From Holothuria scabra (Eukaryota; Echinodermata; Holothuroidea; Aspidochirotida; Holothuriidae): a stretch of DNA of 64,000 bases. Positions within the stretch are counted from its first letter, which is position 1, and each line of letters starts with the position of its first letter. Location: positions 5,642,001 to 5,706,000 of the forward strand of contig CM074187.1 of NCBI GenBank assembly GCA_037179385.1, given 5' to 3'. The notes beneath the pieces were generated by a model, which was given only the letters and a program-made list of their open reading frames with translations, was not told the DNA's origin and did no database searches. Below, in pieces: positions 17,480 to 30,058 of the stretch. A program made the position numbers and the translations under genes.

Positions 17480-19799
17480 TACAAAAGTAGGAGAAGGCAA
17501 GGAGTACAAGTTAAACAAGAAATTGCTCACACTCTATGATAAACAATGTGAAGTGCAGAGTTGAACACAGTCTGAATTTTGTTTTCTTAATCATAAATAC
17601 GTTATGTGTCAATTACCAAATAATGCTAATTTACTTTTTAATGTGCTCATTTTCAAATTAATAAGCAGCTTCTTCAATAATGACCACCTCAGAGCATGCT
17701 ACTATTACAACTATCCATTGCATGAAAGTTAAACAAACAATCTGGGATAACTTTATACAGGGATGGGTAACCTAAAGATCACATGAGGCCTGTGTTAGCG
17801 ACCTATAGCTAGCTACAAGATATCTCAAGGAGGAGAGAAAATTACCTTTGGCTACCCCAGACCTAGCACCAGAGATACAGAAATCAGTTGCAAACTCTCA
17901 AGTTTTAAACCAACTCTTGAATGCTGTCAGGTAACATGTACAGATACATTTCACCACATGAACAATATCAAGTACTCCAAAAGTAGCATAATGATAATCT
18001 AGGAGAATATTTCAGAGGGGTTTTCCAGGTTCACCCTCATTGCAAGAAAACAAAGCTCGGCGTATTGTCTGCTTGGATTCTACTTAGAAGCCTAGGAAAT
18101 ACCACTTCTGACTCTCTGTGGGCAACGGCTGTTTGAAATCTTACAAATGCCCCAAGCCAACTGATGGTAGCACTCCTGTCTGTCAAGCAGAATTATATAT
18201 TCTGGGCAGAGGATCTCTTTTAATCCATTCACACCCTTTTTCTCTAGGTTCAGCCCTCCAACCTTCTTCCTGAAATGTCTGGATCCAACCAAGTTTATAT
18301 TGCTGAAAGCACTCAGAATTAAAAGAAGGGCTAAAGGTCACAACAGGATTTGGTATGTTAGAGAGGTGCTCCTTCTGAGCATTTTGGTGAAATTTGCATT
18401 GAAATCCGATGTGTGATTCCCAAGATATGAACAGGTAAAGTTTTCACATTTTCAACAAAAAGTGAACTTGAAGCAAGCACATATGACATCACATCCCCAC
18501 ATTAATTGGTAGTCTTTTGTTTTTCTTTAAGCTTTGTAATGGATTTTCTCCCCAACAATCCCATACTATTAAAATGTGATTGCAAAGGTGGCATGAGAAT
18601 TTTACAAACTTTGCATCCCCACAGGGAGGTCATACTCCTATTAACTTCAAGGTCAACACAACAGTCTGATAAAACAAAGGGAAACAAAGCATTCCTTGTC
18701 AATGTGACGAAGTGATATAAGCTCTGCTGCCCTCAAACTCACTTTTGAACAAAAATCTACTGACTTCATTTACTGATATCTCAAGAAATACATATCTGAT
18801 TTGAATGGAACTTTCACCACACTGTGTAGATTTTGTTCCTCTTTCACATATGAATATTAAATTTTTGCTTAAACTTCCCCTTTTAAGGTTTGAAATCAAG
18901 AGCAGGTCTGGTCATTAGGTAAGCATGACCCAGTCATGTTCATTCCTCATAACTAGCCCTTTCAATAAAAAGCTTTGCCCACCCTTTACTCTACACATAT
19001 CTCATAGGTCCATCTTTCCACATCAAAATTTGCATATGATGATGATGTTCATTAATGACTTATGTGCAAAGCCAGTAATTGTCTTATACAAACAAGTCAT
19101 CATTTGATAAATTTGGAATGGAAATTGCAGCACATTTTTTGATTGGGGTTTCAATGCATTTTACTTTGAGTAATTAAATGAAATTATGACATATTTTATC
19201 TTTTCAACCACTTTTTGGATAGAAAAGACAGGCATGTCATTTTCATAGCAAACATCCTCTACTACATTTCAAGTACAAAATTAGTTTGTTCTTACATGTC
19301 AATTGCACATATAACAGACTGACAAATGTGACTTCACAAAACAGAATTCCAATAGAGAGGAATCGGCTCAAGACTAAAATGAATTACAACTGATTCTAAT
19401 TTGACTATGTAATGGAAGAATATGTACTAGAAAGGCATGATGGTAGTTTTCCTTGGATTAAAAAAATCATTTAGCACTTTCAATTGGCTGAATTTAATAC
19501 ATCCAATGAATAAGTAACTCATAAGGTATGAGGGAATCAATAATGATTCTTGAAAGGGGTTACATGCTGACTTTTTCAAGTACAATCGTTGATGCCAATA
19601 TTTTTTCATTGGCACCCTACACTAAACACATTATGTGTAGAACAAGCCACTTACCCAAAGAATAGGTAAGAAGCAACGAACTTGTTGCTGAGGATATGAA
19701 ACAATAAGACGATGCATGCATTTTTCTTACTGGAACACCCTCCTCAGCCCATTTCAGTGAGGCATGATTCTAGGTTGTTAACCTTTGACCTCAAGAGCT
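17480..19799. other. Unassigned sequence downstream of METAP1D
   Basis: The stretch after the METAP1D stop codon (minus-strand downstream). Its 3' UTR must lie at the right edge, but no canonical polyadenylation signal stands out close to the stop. No other gene was recognised. A DR1-like GAGGTCAAAGGTT (minus) lies at about 19781-19793. Confidence 0.5.
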
Positions 19800-19959
19800 T
19801 CATGTTTTAAAGTTCCACTCAGCCGTTTCTTCTTCTAAAGATGATTTTGGATCTTTGTGTTCCTTCCCTTTTAGCTGAGAAAATGTCTCATTGCTACCTG
19901 CTGTCAAAACATCCACACCTGTGTGTGTGATGAGAACTGTGTGCTCAAATTGAGCAGAC
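19800..19959 (-). CDS. METAP1D: METAP1D last coding exon
   Basis: 160 bp from acceptor TTCTGTTCTAG to TGA at 19800-19802. Codes [15 protein letters not shown], with metal ligand E317, followed by an acidic tail ending [11 protein letters not shown]. Confidence 0.95.
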
Positions 19960-22900
19960 CTAGAACAGAAATGACAAAAAAGTATAACTGATTGAACAAT
20001 CATTCATTCATACCTGGCATAAATAATCTTCAACCTCTATTTGTCGATAATGGTCAGGTGACCATGTTTTTCTCCTGGCATAAACTCATCTTGGGATATT
20101 CCATTTTACCTAGTGATGTGATATTTTAATGTGGTTATTTATGAACAAAACTGTTTTTCTTCTTCTGCCAATTAAATCAAAATATAATTGTGTATAAATG
20201 AAAAAGTTAAAAACGTCTGAACTATGTGCCTTAGAACTGAAGAATGCACTCTTTGGAGTTAACCCTTTACCGTTGTGCTCCGATCGGGGCATATTTGCGC
20301 GCCTCGGGAGAGGGGCGGAAAAGCGGACGTAGCCCGCCCCGCATCGGCTTCCGTAGGCCATTAACTCCGTGACCTTAAACTATTGTCTCTCTCGTTGTTG
20401 TGGCCGAATTTTCGGGTAGCTACTCGCAGTTTCGAGCTCCGCGTGAAACAGTAAAGATCGGTGACAGCCGAGCTCTCCGCATGGGTCCAAAAGGACCCAA
20501 ACAACGGTAAAGGGTTAAAATTTGCCTGTGGAGTGTGTTTACCGAAAAGCTGATGCCACTGTCTCTGCGTGTGTGCACATAACCCTTTAGCCGACTGGTG
20601 CAGATATTTTAGATTAACCCTTTACCGTTGTGCTCCGATCGGGGCATATTTGCGCACCTCGGGAGAGGGGCGGAAAAGCGGACGTAGCCCGCCCCGCATC
20701 GGCTTCCGTAGGCCATTGACCCCGTGACCTTAAACTATTGTCTCTCTCGTTGTTGTGGCCGAATTTTCGGGTAGCCACTCGCAGTTTCGAGCTCCGCGTG
20801 AAACAGTAAAGATCGGTGACAGCCCAGCTCTCCGCATGGGTCCAAAAGGACCCAAACAACAGTAAAGGGTTAATGCTATTGTTTGATGCACTGGGCTGTA
20901 CCCACTTACATTACTTGCATCAACCCTCTTATTGTGCATTATCCTGAATTAATGCACTGTCAATGCTTGTTTAACCTGAAATGACAGTATTGGCCTATTT
21001 TTTGAGGAAGCAAAGAACAAAAAAATTATTTAATTTTATAATAATTCAGCCGCTAATTCAGCTAATGTAAAAATCATTTGAGAGCTTGCCTATAATTTAT
21101 GTTTGAGTATGTGTTACCATTGTTCAAAGGGGATACCCTGCAACCCTTAAAAAATGTTACAAAATTGCAACACTGAGATACATGAACCAAAGGTGCCATG
21201 ATTTTAATATTTTTTGGTATTGTGAATGTTTCAAGTAATTCTTTTTAACCGTTGTTGGTAGGTCAGGCATACTTTGTCAGATCTGCTTCTGCTTAAGATT
21301 TGCTTCCTTGAAATCTTCCAAGCTTTTCTGATAAAATTATTGTAAATCTACAAATTTACCTAACTCATTAAAAGCAAAAACAAATGGAGTGAAATAAAAT
21401 CATTGAAGCTTCTTTTATAGACAGTTCCCGCACAACTATGACTATCCATATATATCCTCAATACAATTTAAAATTAAAAATTAAAATATGACATGGAAAG
21501 CCTCCTACTACAATTGCTGAAGGTATTTCAGCACTTGTTAGGGAACTATCAGAGAAATTTCCCTTTACCTGAGTAGCTCTTGCTACAGTACTATCTCAAT
21601 CCATTTCCAATATCAATCCTCCATATTTCCTCTGTTATTTGAAAAGCAATGAATTACACAGGTTCACAATGATAGCACATTAAGAACTGGAAAAGCTTGT
21701 ACAGTAGCAATTTGCAATGGTCTCCAAAATGATATGCAGATCTTCTACTGGCATACAATTCAGAGTCCACATAACCAGTGTTGTACCAGGTATTGGTTCC
21801 AGCTGAGGGTAGATAAAACTCTTCAGGGCTCCCAACAGAGAGACAAAATAATAAAGGAATTTTAGGATGAAAATATAGGAGCTTGTCTCCTGAAATATTG
21901 CAAAAAAACAGGGCAAAAATATAAATAAACTGTATTGTAGAAAATATAAGTGGAGTACGGGGGGAGGGGGGTGACACTGCATGGTGAGGTAATGTAACTG
22001 TCATAAATTTTATAAATTTTAGGGAAAATTGAGGATCATTCAATTCGTATTTGAGCTAGGGGCTTTTACAATCCACTCTTTTAGTTGAGTAAGTGTCATT
22101 AAAAACAGGTCTGAGCTCTTCTGTTTCAAAACATCTATAACTACCTAAAATGAGCTAGGGGCTTTTACAATCCACTCTTTTAATTGAGTAAGTGTCATTA
22201 AAAACAGGTCTGAGCTCTTCTGTTTCAAAACATCTATAACTACCTAAAATGACTCTATTTGAAACATACTTGAATTCTTACCTTGCATAATTCTGTGAAT
22301 ATACAGTCCAACCATCATCATCCTCAATTGGAATATCTGGATACTCAAGAATGACTGGTTCAATTGTAAAGATCATTCCCTCCACCATTTTTTCTGCATA
22401 CCTGTTGGCTAGAAAAAATAAATAAATGGGAGTTTGTTTTTATGTCTTCTTATGGACCTCTCAAGTTGCCAAGAAAAGATTCTTCAATGTATCACATCAA
22501 TATTTTTGATGTTTTATCAAATTTTTTTTTCCTGTAAAACAATCCCAAATTGATCAAAAGTTATGACAAATTTTAAACTTCATGACAGGCCTAATTAAAA
22601 AAAAAAAAAATAAGGAAAATTAAAGCTGTATTACAATGGTCAACAGATATATGACATTCAAATACCTTATTGAGGTTAAACAGGTATAGTTTAATACAAA
22701 CTTGAATGAAACATAAACAACTAAGCATTTAAAAAGAATATAGTACAACTGGGCAGGAAATATTGGTTACATGAATTTAATATCAACATGAGATCATAAA
22801 AGTAGAAACACCACAATCTAATTCAATCTTTGTCAATTTTCAGAGATATGAAGGTTATACACAAAAACAATTGACTGTAACAAATTAACAACTTGATCTC

Positions 22901-25900
22901 CCATACTTTAAGGCCCAATTTTCTCACCCTAAACAAGACCAACTCTCCTAACCTTCTTACTTAAGCCCCTCCCACAATTGTCTGAAATTCACTTTCATCC
23001 AGACAAAATCTCAGTTTATTGATTCAAGGTGAGTATAGAGAAGCTCAATGTGTAAATCAAAACACTCTCAGTACAGTTCATGCTGTGAAATATGAAACTC
23101 ACCATAATGCCATATATCAGGTTTACAGTGGAAGAGCTTTCCAATGCCATGCCCTACAAAAGTTGGACATACTGTAAATCCTGCTTCCATTGCACATTTC
23201 CTGCAAAACAGTCATCATTAAACAAATGTTAAAATAGTTTGGCAAACTTAATTAGCAATCTGAAAACTTCAAGAACAGCATCTAAAGCATTTTACCATAC
23301 AATAAAACTGGTATGAATCACATGGTTTGAAACGTTCACACACGGTATGATTTCCGTTACATACCATACATAAAATCCCCTTGGGAATGTTTTCTCCTGG
23401 CCCAAAATTCGTATCAACGTCACATGCATGTCCTTAGAGATGAAGCTTTGAGATGAAGCAAGTTAATGTTTTCAATAGCAGTGATTAGTATTCAAAACCT
23501 TTTCAAGATTTATGCTGAGTTACAGAAAACATTTAGCAAAGACATCTACTAAGAGTTTAAAATATTCCTTCAATGACAGGCAGTAGATACTGTAAGGCAC
23601 AATTTTGATACAGCTGACAGGCAGTATGAGAATATTCAAAAAGAACAGTGACCGTGCCTATGGTTGGTTGTTGGGTTTGGTGTGATTTTGTTTGGTGCAT
23701 ACATTATTTTGTGTGATTTTGTTTGGAGCATATATTACAAGACATGTATATCCATCATATTCAGTAACAGGTTATTAACACACAATAAGCATGAAGCAAA
23801 AGTTATACCATTAATTGAAATGCCAACTTTCTCACTTACGTTATTGTGGTACCAATGTCACTGATAAATCTTCCATGAGAGCACACCATGATAGCCTCAT
23901 CCCTGCATCTTCTTGCTGTCTCCACTAGTCTTCTACCTCTCTCATCAACATCTCCAACTAAAAACGTTTCTGATACATCTCCATGGTATTCATTGAGACA
24001 CACCTAAAAGAGAAACAGGATTTTATCCTGCACATCTCACGGTGTGTGAAAAATGTGACTTATGGGTGAGATCTACGAAAACTATAAGAAGCTTAAAGGT
24101 TTTGTGTTCTACTCAGAATTTACTATTTTAAGAATGCGTAATGCAAAATCAAAAAAAGAAAACCCAACATCATATCATTTTTAGAAAGTATTTTTTACAC
24201 CGTTGAGAAATTCCATTTCATCGCCAGATACAAAAATTATGATGTTTGGGGAGAGCAATATGCATTTCATACCAGCCAACTCATTGTCCAACTTTGACAT
24301 AAAATGTGACATCTGGAAACACAACTATCTCATTTTCTTGCATGTAGTGTTGCATGTAGTTAGTGAGATAGGGCTTTACACATCAACTTATAACCTTCTG
24401 GTTTAATCTAGCAATGTCCATAGCTTTTATTTCAGTTGTAGGGATTTCGATTATTTTCCCCACTTCACTACAGAACATAAACACACAATGGCAGAACAGT
24501 ATGTGACATTTTTTAGTCTTTGGTCTTGATCTGGGAACAGAACCCACATGTGCAACCTGTGTTCTGCCTTTTGGTTTCCCGTTTCTGATTTCCCGTTTGG
24601 TTCATTTAGTTCCTTTTCCAATGACATGATTACTGACCCTTTTCCTGAGTTTTCTTCTGGAGGATACTTGGTGTAAGCGCTAAGGCCAGCCACTGGAATG
24701 TGAGCTGCCGAGGGCCATAATTTCCACCTTGTAGACTAGGCTGGAAATTTCTACTGAGGCATTCCACTGAGGGGCATAATGGGTACAGCCTGAGCTACTG
24801 AGGGCCACGTCATCAACTTATTGGGTTGTGGTGTCTGAGGCCAAGACTAGCAATGCCGTGGGGAGAGCCAGAGAAATCCCAGCAACAATTGTACTGCTGA
24901 GGCAGGGCTCGATTTTTGTGGTTGTCCGATTGTCCGGGACAACTAAAATTCCATACGGACAACCAAAAGTTGGAAGTTGGTTGTCTGATGGACAACCATT
25001 TTTTCCTCACAATGAATTATATTCAAGCTTACTTTTATCTGATTGAAGAAGTAGCAAGCCTATATATGCTGACTGATCAACTCTACAACATTTTTCATCA
25101 AACAGTTTCAGACTTAATGTGTTTTTGTCTTGCAAAGATCAAATCTTTTTATTCTTCAAGACCAATTGTACGTAAACACAATTACTGTTTTGTACTGTAA
25201 TTGTGTGCAAAATGTTTCGGACAACCAAATTTTCTTGAGGACAACTAAAAATACTGAACTGGTTGCCCGAAGGACCACCATAAATTTTTCTGAAAATCGA
25301 GGCCTGCGAGGGCAACCGGTGGAATTTACAGAGGACTTATGAACCAGCTCAATAACCAGGGGGAATTTGAGTATGCTGTGCGGTGTGAGTTTGTGGCTGA
25401 ATAGTCAATGAACTGGTGCTATGGCCGGGTGGATAAAGGCGGTAGCATTTGAAGCAATGAAGCTTAGTAACCGGGAGGTCTGGAGTTCGATTTCTGGCCA
25501 GGTCAAGGTAATGTGGTTTTTCATCCAAGAGCAATGTATGGTTTTCCCATCTGAACTGGCCTTTCAAAAAAAAAAAAAAAAAAACAAATTTGATCCAAAT
25601 TGTTGCATTGGTTGCCACCCGACATGAAGTTGTAATTCAAAAGCCATTAAAACAACTGCCCTTCAAGGCTTGATTGTTATTATATTGTTATTATTGTTAT
25701 TTTTGTTATCACTATCACTATCACTTTCATTGTCATTATCATTATCATTACCATTATCATTATCATTATCAATATCATTATCATTATCATAATATCATTA
25801 TTATTATTATTATAAGGTTCAGGTACTAAACTTATTACACTAAAACAGTAATACAGTAGGTTACAGAGATGTATTTATTTTGAGAGAGACAGGACCGTGC

Positions 25901-28502
25901 TTTGATTGAGAATTTATTTGTCTATCATCAGTTTCCAGACATTTTGTGCAAAACTCAAGCACATTTACAGTTAATTCTTGAATTTTATACTCTTTGTCAA
26001 ATACCATTTACATTGGGTGTCAGTGTGGTCTTTTAAGTCAATTGTTGGGTGTTGATTGTTCAAGAGAGCATCAATCAAAGTTTTTTAAAAAGATCTGTAC
26101 ACAAGGGAGTAATCAGAAGGCACCTTCTGACAAAAGCAATGCTATACCAGCATGTGAAACCAAGCTGTACCACCGAACCTAACATATGGTCATGGCCCTA
26201 CATGTAAGGTACTTTAAGTGAGATGATATAGTGTACTTTATCTGAAATCATAAACAAGCTTAATACTGGTTTTTAGTCATTATTTACACATCAATACAAG
26301 TTAAATGTTCTTTTAAAACACATATTAATTTTGAAAGAAAAAATTTTCAAAACTGTCTTTTCCTTTGCTTTGGCTTGAATTACAAAAAAAGTTAAGTTCA
26401 AAGGACAAAGTGACCTAAACTTTGATAAGCAGTATCGCAGTTTCTATGTAAATGACAAGTCCATCAATTCAAATTTGGTGGGCAGGTGTAAACTGGCCAT
26501 AAAAATTTATTCATGTTGTCTAGCTCCAAAAGCCACATGGCCCAAAAGTGGTCTTTTGCCTAGTAAACACTGTATGATAATCAAGTAGGCAAAGTAATGT
26601 GCCACAAGATCAGCAGCGGGAGTGATATTTGCAACTCTAAGGATTACCTTTTGTGTCTAATGATTTTTAGATGGCTAAGAGGACCTTGTAAAGATTTAAT
26701 ACTGTAGCTGATCTTTTGAAATGATGCAGTGACTTTTGCCAATTGATGCCCCTTATTAAACCCTACTAACACTTCCTCTTTGCATTTTAATACAGGGCCA
26801 AGGCTATCAAACAATACACATCGTCAAAACATTTTTTAGCAACTTACTGTGACATCAATGTTGATAATGTCTCCATTCCTAAGTGGTCTACTGTCAGGAA
26901 TACCATGGACCATCACATTATTTACAGATGTACACACAGACTTTGGAAAGTGTTTGTAGTTCAAAGGTGATGGATATGCTTTATGGTCTATGCAAGCTTG
27001 GTGAACTACTTCATCGATGTGATCAGTGGTCACTCCTTCCTAAAGAAAAGTGTTAAAGGAAATAGAATATAAAACTTTGTACACTTCTTACAAAAGTGAA
27101 TGCAAATGAAGGAGGCAATTTCTACTTGTTGAATTTGTTGAGGAGAAGGAGAGTGAATCTAGCCAGGAATTCCATTTGGTATATATGTAGAGGAAATGGG
27201 AACAAAAATTAAGATTATTGTCAAATATATATAACACACTACTATTTGGAGTACAAGTGGGATAACCAACCCCAAACCTCTGGGATCTTTATCAGAATGT
27301 TTGGTTGCTACAGGGGACTGAATGTAAATGGTACATATGTTAAGACACTGTGTGGTAATATGCCAAGAAAATATCTTGACTTTACTTGTCAGTTAAGAGT
27401 AATAATTTCCCAAGGAAAATCTGTTAGGAATATTTCAATATCTTTTACTGTTTTTGAGATATATTTGTTTGAATGTATTAGAATGACTTGTTGCCTATGC
27501 AAAACTACAGTAATGTGGAGACTTGCAGGGTGTTTGAATCTTTTATTAACCCTATTATCTCTTGATCACTGAGCAGATGGATAGACAGTAATAGTTTGCA
27601 GTTTGGCAAGTGATATTGACAACATTCAAGGGCACAATTAAAACTTCCAAAATAAAATCCTTTGGACATACTATTGCAACTGTTCTTGAAATGAAAGTTG
27701 CAAACACAAATCACAAGCTGTTAGCATATACTGTATGGCCTGTCCCTCTTGTACGATAACACTATGGTACAGTACTGTATTTGCATATTGGCTTGTTTAT
27801 GCATGATTAAGGGAACATCAGAAATTACCTTGTAAAATCATTAATTTTTTTATGGATTTTGATGGGAGTTGTGGCTATTTCCTGAGTTTCCTCTGCTTTT
27901 TACATCAAATACTCAACTTTGTTATGTTCATGTCACCAGACCTCTCAGAGTTAGTAGGCACATGAAGAACCTTGAGGATGATCTTGACAAAAATTAAACT
28001 CTGATGAAACACATAACCCTTAAAAGCAACTGAACAATAAAAATCTCATTTACAAAGTGAGAGCAAAAATTGGTTGCAACATTAGGAGAGAGCACCACAT
28101 TTGCAAGTACAATAAAAACAGTACTCTCCCAGAAAGCAAACAACATACCTTAACTTCCTTGCCAGCTAAGTCTAACACTTTCCGAGCTAATGCACCTGCA
28201 GCTTTCATTCTCTCAACATCAAAATCATCAGCTAATATTGGATAGATTGGTGGCATTCCTGGAATTCCACTGTCAGCATACTCTGGTTTCTGTATATTGT
28301 CTGGAACATGCCTCCTTGGACTTACAGTAGCTGGCATTACCACTGAATATGGGATTTCATCTGGATTTACATTCACTTTTGGCTTTGACAAAAATTTAAA
28401 CAGATCTAAGAACGTTCTCTTTGGTAAAATCAGAGTCTTGCCTTTCCCTGGCACAAAGTTCAATAATCCTCTGTGACCATGGCACAGCTTTGAAGACAAC
28501 AT
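19800..28502 (-). CDS. METAP1D: Methionine aminopeptidase 1D, mitochondrial
   Basis: Six coding exons join in frame: 28502-28149, 27039-26848, 24003-23840, 23200-23103, 22408-22282 and 19959-19800, giving 364 residues. All junctions are GT/AG. The enzyme removes initiator Met from new mitochondrial proteins. The five metal ligands of the type I MetAP fold are visible: D180 (NIDVT), D191 (HGDVSETF), H254 (VGHGIG), E286 (FTIEP) and E317 (AQFEHT); so are CTSVNN and [10 protein letters not shown]. The first ~45 residues are basic and lack acidic residues early on, as expected of a mitochondrial presequence. The acceptor at 28570 shows that at least one upstream exon exists; I took the first Met inside this exon as the start, but an upstream start cannot be excluded. 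The C terminus is a ~25-residue acidic extension after the conserved core. Introns carry several transposons. Confidence 0.95.
20259..20518. mobile_element. piggyBac-type MITE, copy 1
   Basis: TTAA target duplications bound termini CCCTTTACCGTTGT and ACAACGGTAAAGGG. TTAA plus CCC-starting ends is the piggyBac signature. 260 bp including both TTAA; GC-rich interior against an AT-rich intron; no coding capacity. It lies in the last METAP1D intron. Confidence 0.88.
20614..20873. mobile_element. piggyBac-type MITE, copy 2
   Basis: Same length (260 bp) and orientation as the copy 95 bp to the left, with only a few substitutions. TTAA on both sides; the right terminus reads ACAACAGTAAAGGG. Confidence 0.88.
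20874..22052. other. METAP1D intron 5 sequence
   Basis: Unassigned intron sequence. Short open frames on the minus strand near 21650-22040 have no family resemblance. Confidence 0.6.
22053..22250. repeat. 99-bp direct tandem duplication
   Basis: Two adjacent 99-bp copies starting GAGCTAGGGGCTTTTAC (22053 and 22152) differ by one base that I can see (TTAGTTGAG / TTAATTGAG). The array ends about 30 bp from the donor of METAP1D exon 5, inside intron 5. Confidence 0.93.
22282..22408 (-). CDS. METAP1D: METAP1D exon 5
   Basis: 127 bp, phase 1 in and phase 2 out; acceptor TTTTTTCTAG, donor AAG|GTAAGA. Codes [11 protein letters not shown], with metal ligand E286, and [10 protein letters not shown]. 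Confidence 0.95.
22906..23056 (-). repeat. Dispersed repeat, intronic copy
   Basis: The reverse complement of this segment resembles 59807-59963: AAGGCCCAATTTTCTCA, AAGCCCCTCCCACAATTGTC and AGCTCAATGTGTA are shared. Unknown family; it lies in METAP1D intron 4. Confidence 0.7.
23103..23200 (-). CDS. METAP1D: METAP1D exon 4
   Basis: 98 bp, phase 2 in and phase 1 out; acceptor TGTTTTGCAG, donor ATG|GTGAGT. Codes [20 protein letters not shown], with metal ligand H254 and the second conserved His at 261. Confidence 0.95.
23840..24003 (-). CDS. METAP1D: METAP1D exon 3
   Basis: 164 bp, phase 0 in and phase 2 out; acceptor TTCTCTTTTAG, donor AAC|GTAAGT. Codes the second ligand D191 in [12 protein letters not shown], then ARRCRDEAI. 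The usual Thr of HGDTSETF is Val here. Confidence 0.95.
24903..25306. mobile_element. Possible hAT-like MITE rich in GGACAAC motifs
   Basis: The ends CAGGGCTCGATTTTT and the inverse of CAGGCCTCGATTTTC match well, and CAGGGCTCGA ends occur in hAT elements. Inside, GGACAACC and its complement GGTTGTCC recur at least six times. No convincing 8-bp duplication was found. It lies in METAP1D intron 2. Confidence 0.45.
25417..25590 (+). mobile_element. tRNA-derived SINE
   Basis: A-box-like TGGCCGGGTGGATAAAGGCG and B-box-like GGAGTTCGATTTC sit about 60 bp apart, and an A run (25567-25584) follows. It differs from the SINE near 8.4 kb. It lies in METAP1D intron 2. Confidence 0.65.
25672..25815. repeat. 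TTATCA/ATT-type microsatellite
   Basis: Imperfect TTATCATTATCATTATC repeat grading into ATT units. Confidence 0.9.
25816..26847. other. METAP1D intron 2 sequence
   Basis: No element or gene recognised between the microsatellite and the next exon. Confidence 0.6.
26848..27039 (-). CDS. METAP1D: METAP1D exon 2 of the coding set
   Basis: 192 bp, phase 0 on both sides; acceptor TTTCTTTAG, donor ACA|GTAAGT. Codes [20 protein letters not shown] and the first metal ligand D180 in NIDVT. Confidence 0.95.
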
Positions 28503-28569
28503 TTTGTGCTTATGTTGCAAAATCTGTTTGATGCTTCTCTGGTCTATCCCAATATCAACCTTACATATC
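28149..28569 (-). CDS. METAP1D: METAP1D exon with putative start
   Basis: Acceptor TTTATTTACAG before 28569; donor AAG|GTATGT at 28149. The Met at 28502 opens [14 protein letters not shown]. The exon also codes the N-terminal region [20 protein letters not shown] typical of the 1D type, and ends after GKEVK in phase 0. Confidence 0.9.
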
Positions 28570-30058
28570 CTGTAAATAAACAAAACATCAGAAGACCTAC
28601 TTAGTTCTACCTTTTATCCAACATAGCTGTTTACCCAGATTTCATTGCTAACTTTACAAGCAAGAAACATAGTTAGCACCTTAAAATATATACACAAATA
28701 TGCCACATAGATGCTGTGACTAGCTTTGACAGATTAACTGTCACTCAACTCATATTTATGCTTCTCTCACTTCTTAAGACCCTGATTGCATGTTTCTGTC
28801 CACAGCACTTTTCAATATTATTGTTAATACCACAACTAATCCAAGTTACACAGGCATATTCTACTTACATGTAGGCTACTTGCCTATAACAAAAGCTGGT
28901 GTTTAAAAATAAAAGGGTCAAACTGAACTAGCCTTTGAACAGGACCCAGTATTACGTTCCTATTCATTTCTAGAGCGACTAGAAGGAGTGGATTATACGG
29001 TCACGCTCAGTGACTAAATTGGACAGACTTCTGGAGAGGAAATTTGCGTGCACGAGGAATCCTGGGGTAACTTCATCTTAAAAATTTGCACAACAGGTTG
29101 TACTGTCTTATTTATCTTTACTGCCATGTGTATAAATACTGCTCTGTCCACGTAAAGGCTGTGGGCTCTCATTTGAAACAGATGATAGCCTTTTTAAATA
29201 TGGTACCAGTAAAATACCATTATGAGATAATTAGGCCTAGGCATATGGCTTCATATGACCGGTTCGAATTGTCAATTTTGTTGCTACGATCGGTTCGTTA
29301 ATGGCCATTTTAATTTTTGTGTTCGAAGTTAAGAACGAAAGGCCCTATTCGAAATTAGAAATTGAACCAACGACATTGGTGCTCAGGCTGATAAAACTGA
29401 CATGTAAGTATCAGTTCCGCGACAAATTGAACAGCACTAGCAGAAGCTGCATCAAGGCCGAAACTTTGGATGAAACCGTGAATTAAAGCATCAGTTTTAC
29501 ACCAACTGTGCTTACACAGTGATCCTTGACAATCATTCACCAAAATCAAACTTTCAGCATCAGCTTTCAAACTTCAAAGGAAACTGGCCTTACATTGGTC
29601 ACTGGACTCTCCAAAAGTCTGGCTTCACTCTGTACCGTCGGATCTCCATGTAGCGCGCCACTATAATTACAGTAAAACATACACCTAATTGGCTTCTTGC
29701 GGGTAAGGCCTAAGCTAGGGCCGGGCAATGTCTTTTTGACCGTCTGTCATCCAGTCTGCCGCCATTACTAGTATCCAAGTCTGCTCTTTTCTCCCCTTGC
29801 CACCCTACCCCTAAAAGGAAATGAACTGTAGGGGACCTGCCCCCCAATAATTTTTAGGTGATTTTTGGGGGGCATGGTCACCCCCCCCCCCCCATTACTG
29901 AATGTTGCAAAATAAATTCAAAAATAATTAAACAAATTTAAGTTGCTTTTATTACTTTTTGGCTATTCTTTGGCTCAAATATTAATTTTCAGAGTGCAAA
30001 AGTTACAAAGCTTCCTGGGGCTTCGCCCACTGGACCTCCACCCCTACATCAACGATAA
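28570..30058. other. Upstream side of METAP1D, first exon not located
   Basis: An upstream METAP1D exon and the promoter should lie here or further right, but I cannot define them. At 29760-30058 CCCCCAATAATTTTT, a C run and GGGGCTTCGCCC-type sequence look like worn hAT interior. No other gene recognised. Confidence 0.45.

Noticed and set aside
28500..28583. METAP1D start at the Met at 28581-28583
   Set aside because: It lies upstream of a clear splice acceptor (TTTATTTACAG at 28570) and is therefore intronic; the Met at 28502 is the first inside the exon.
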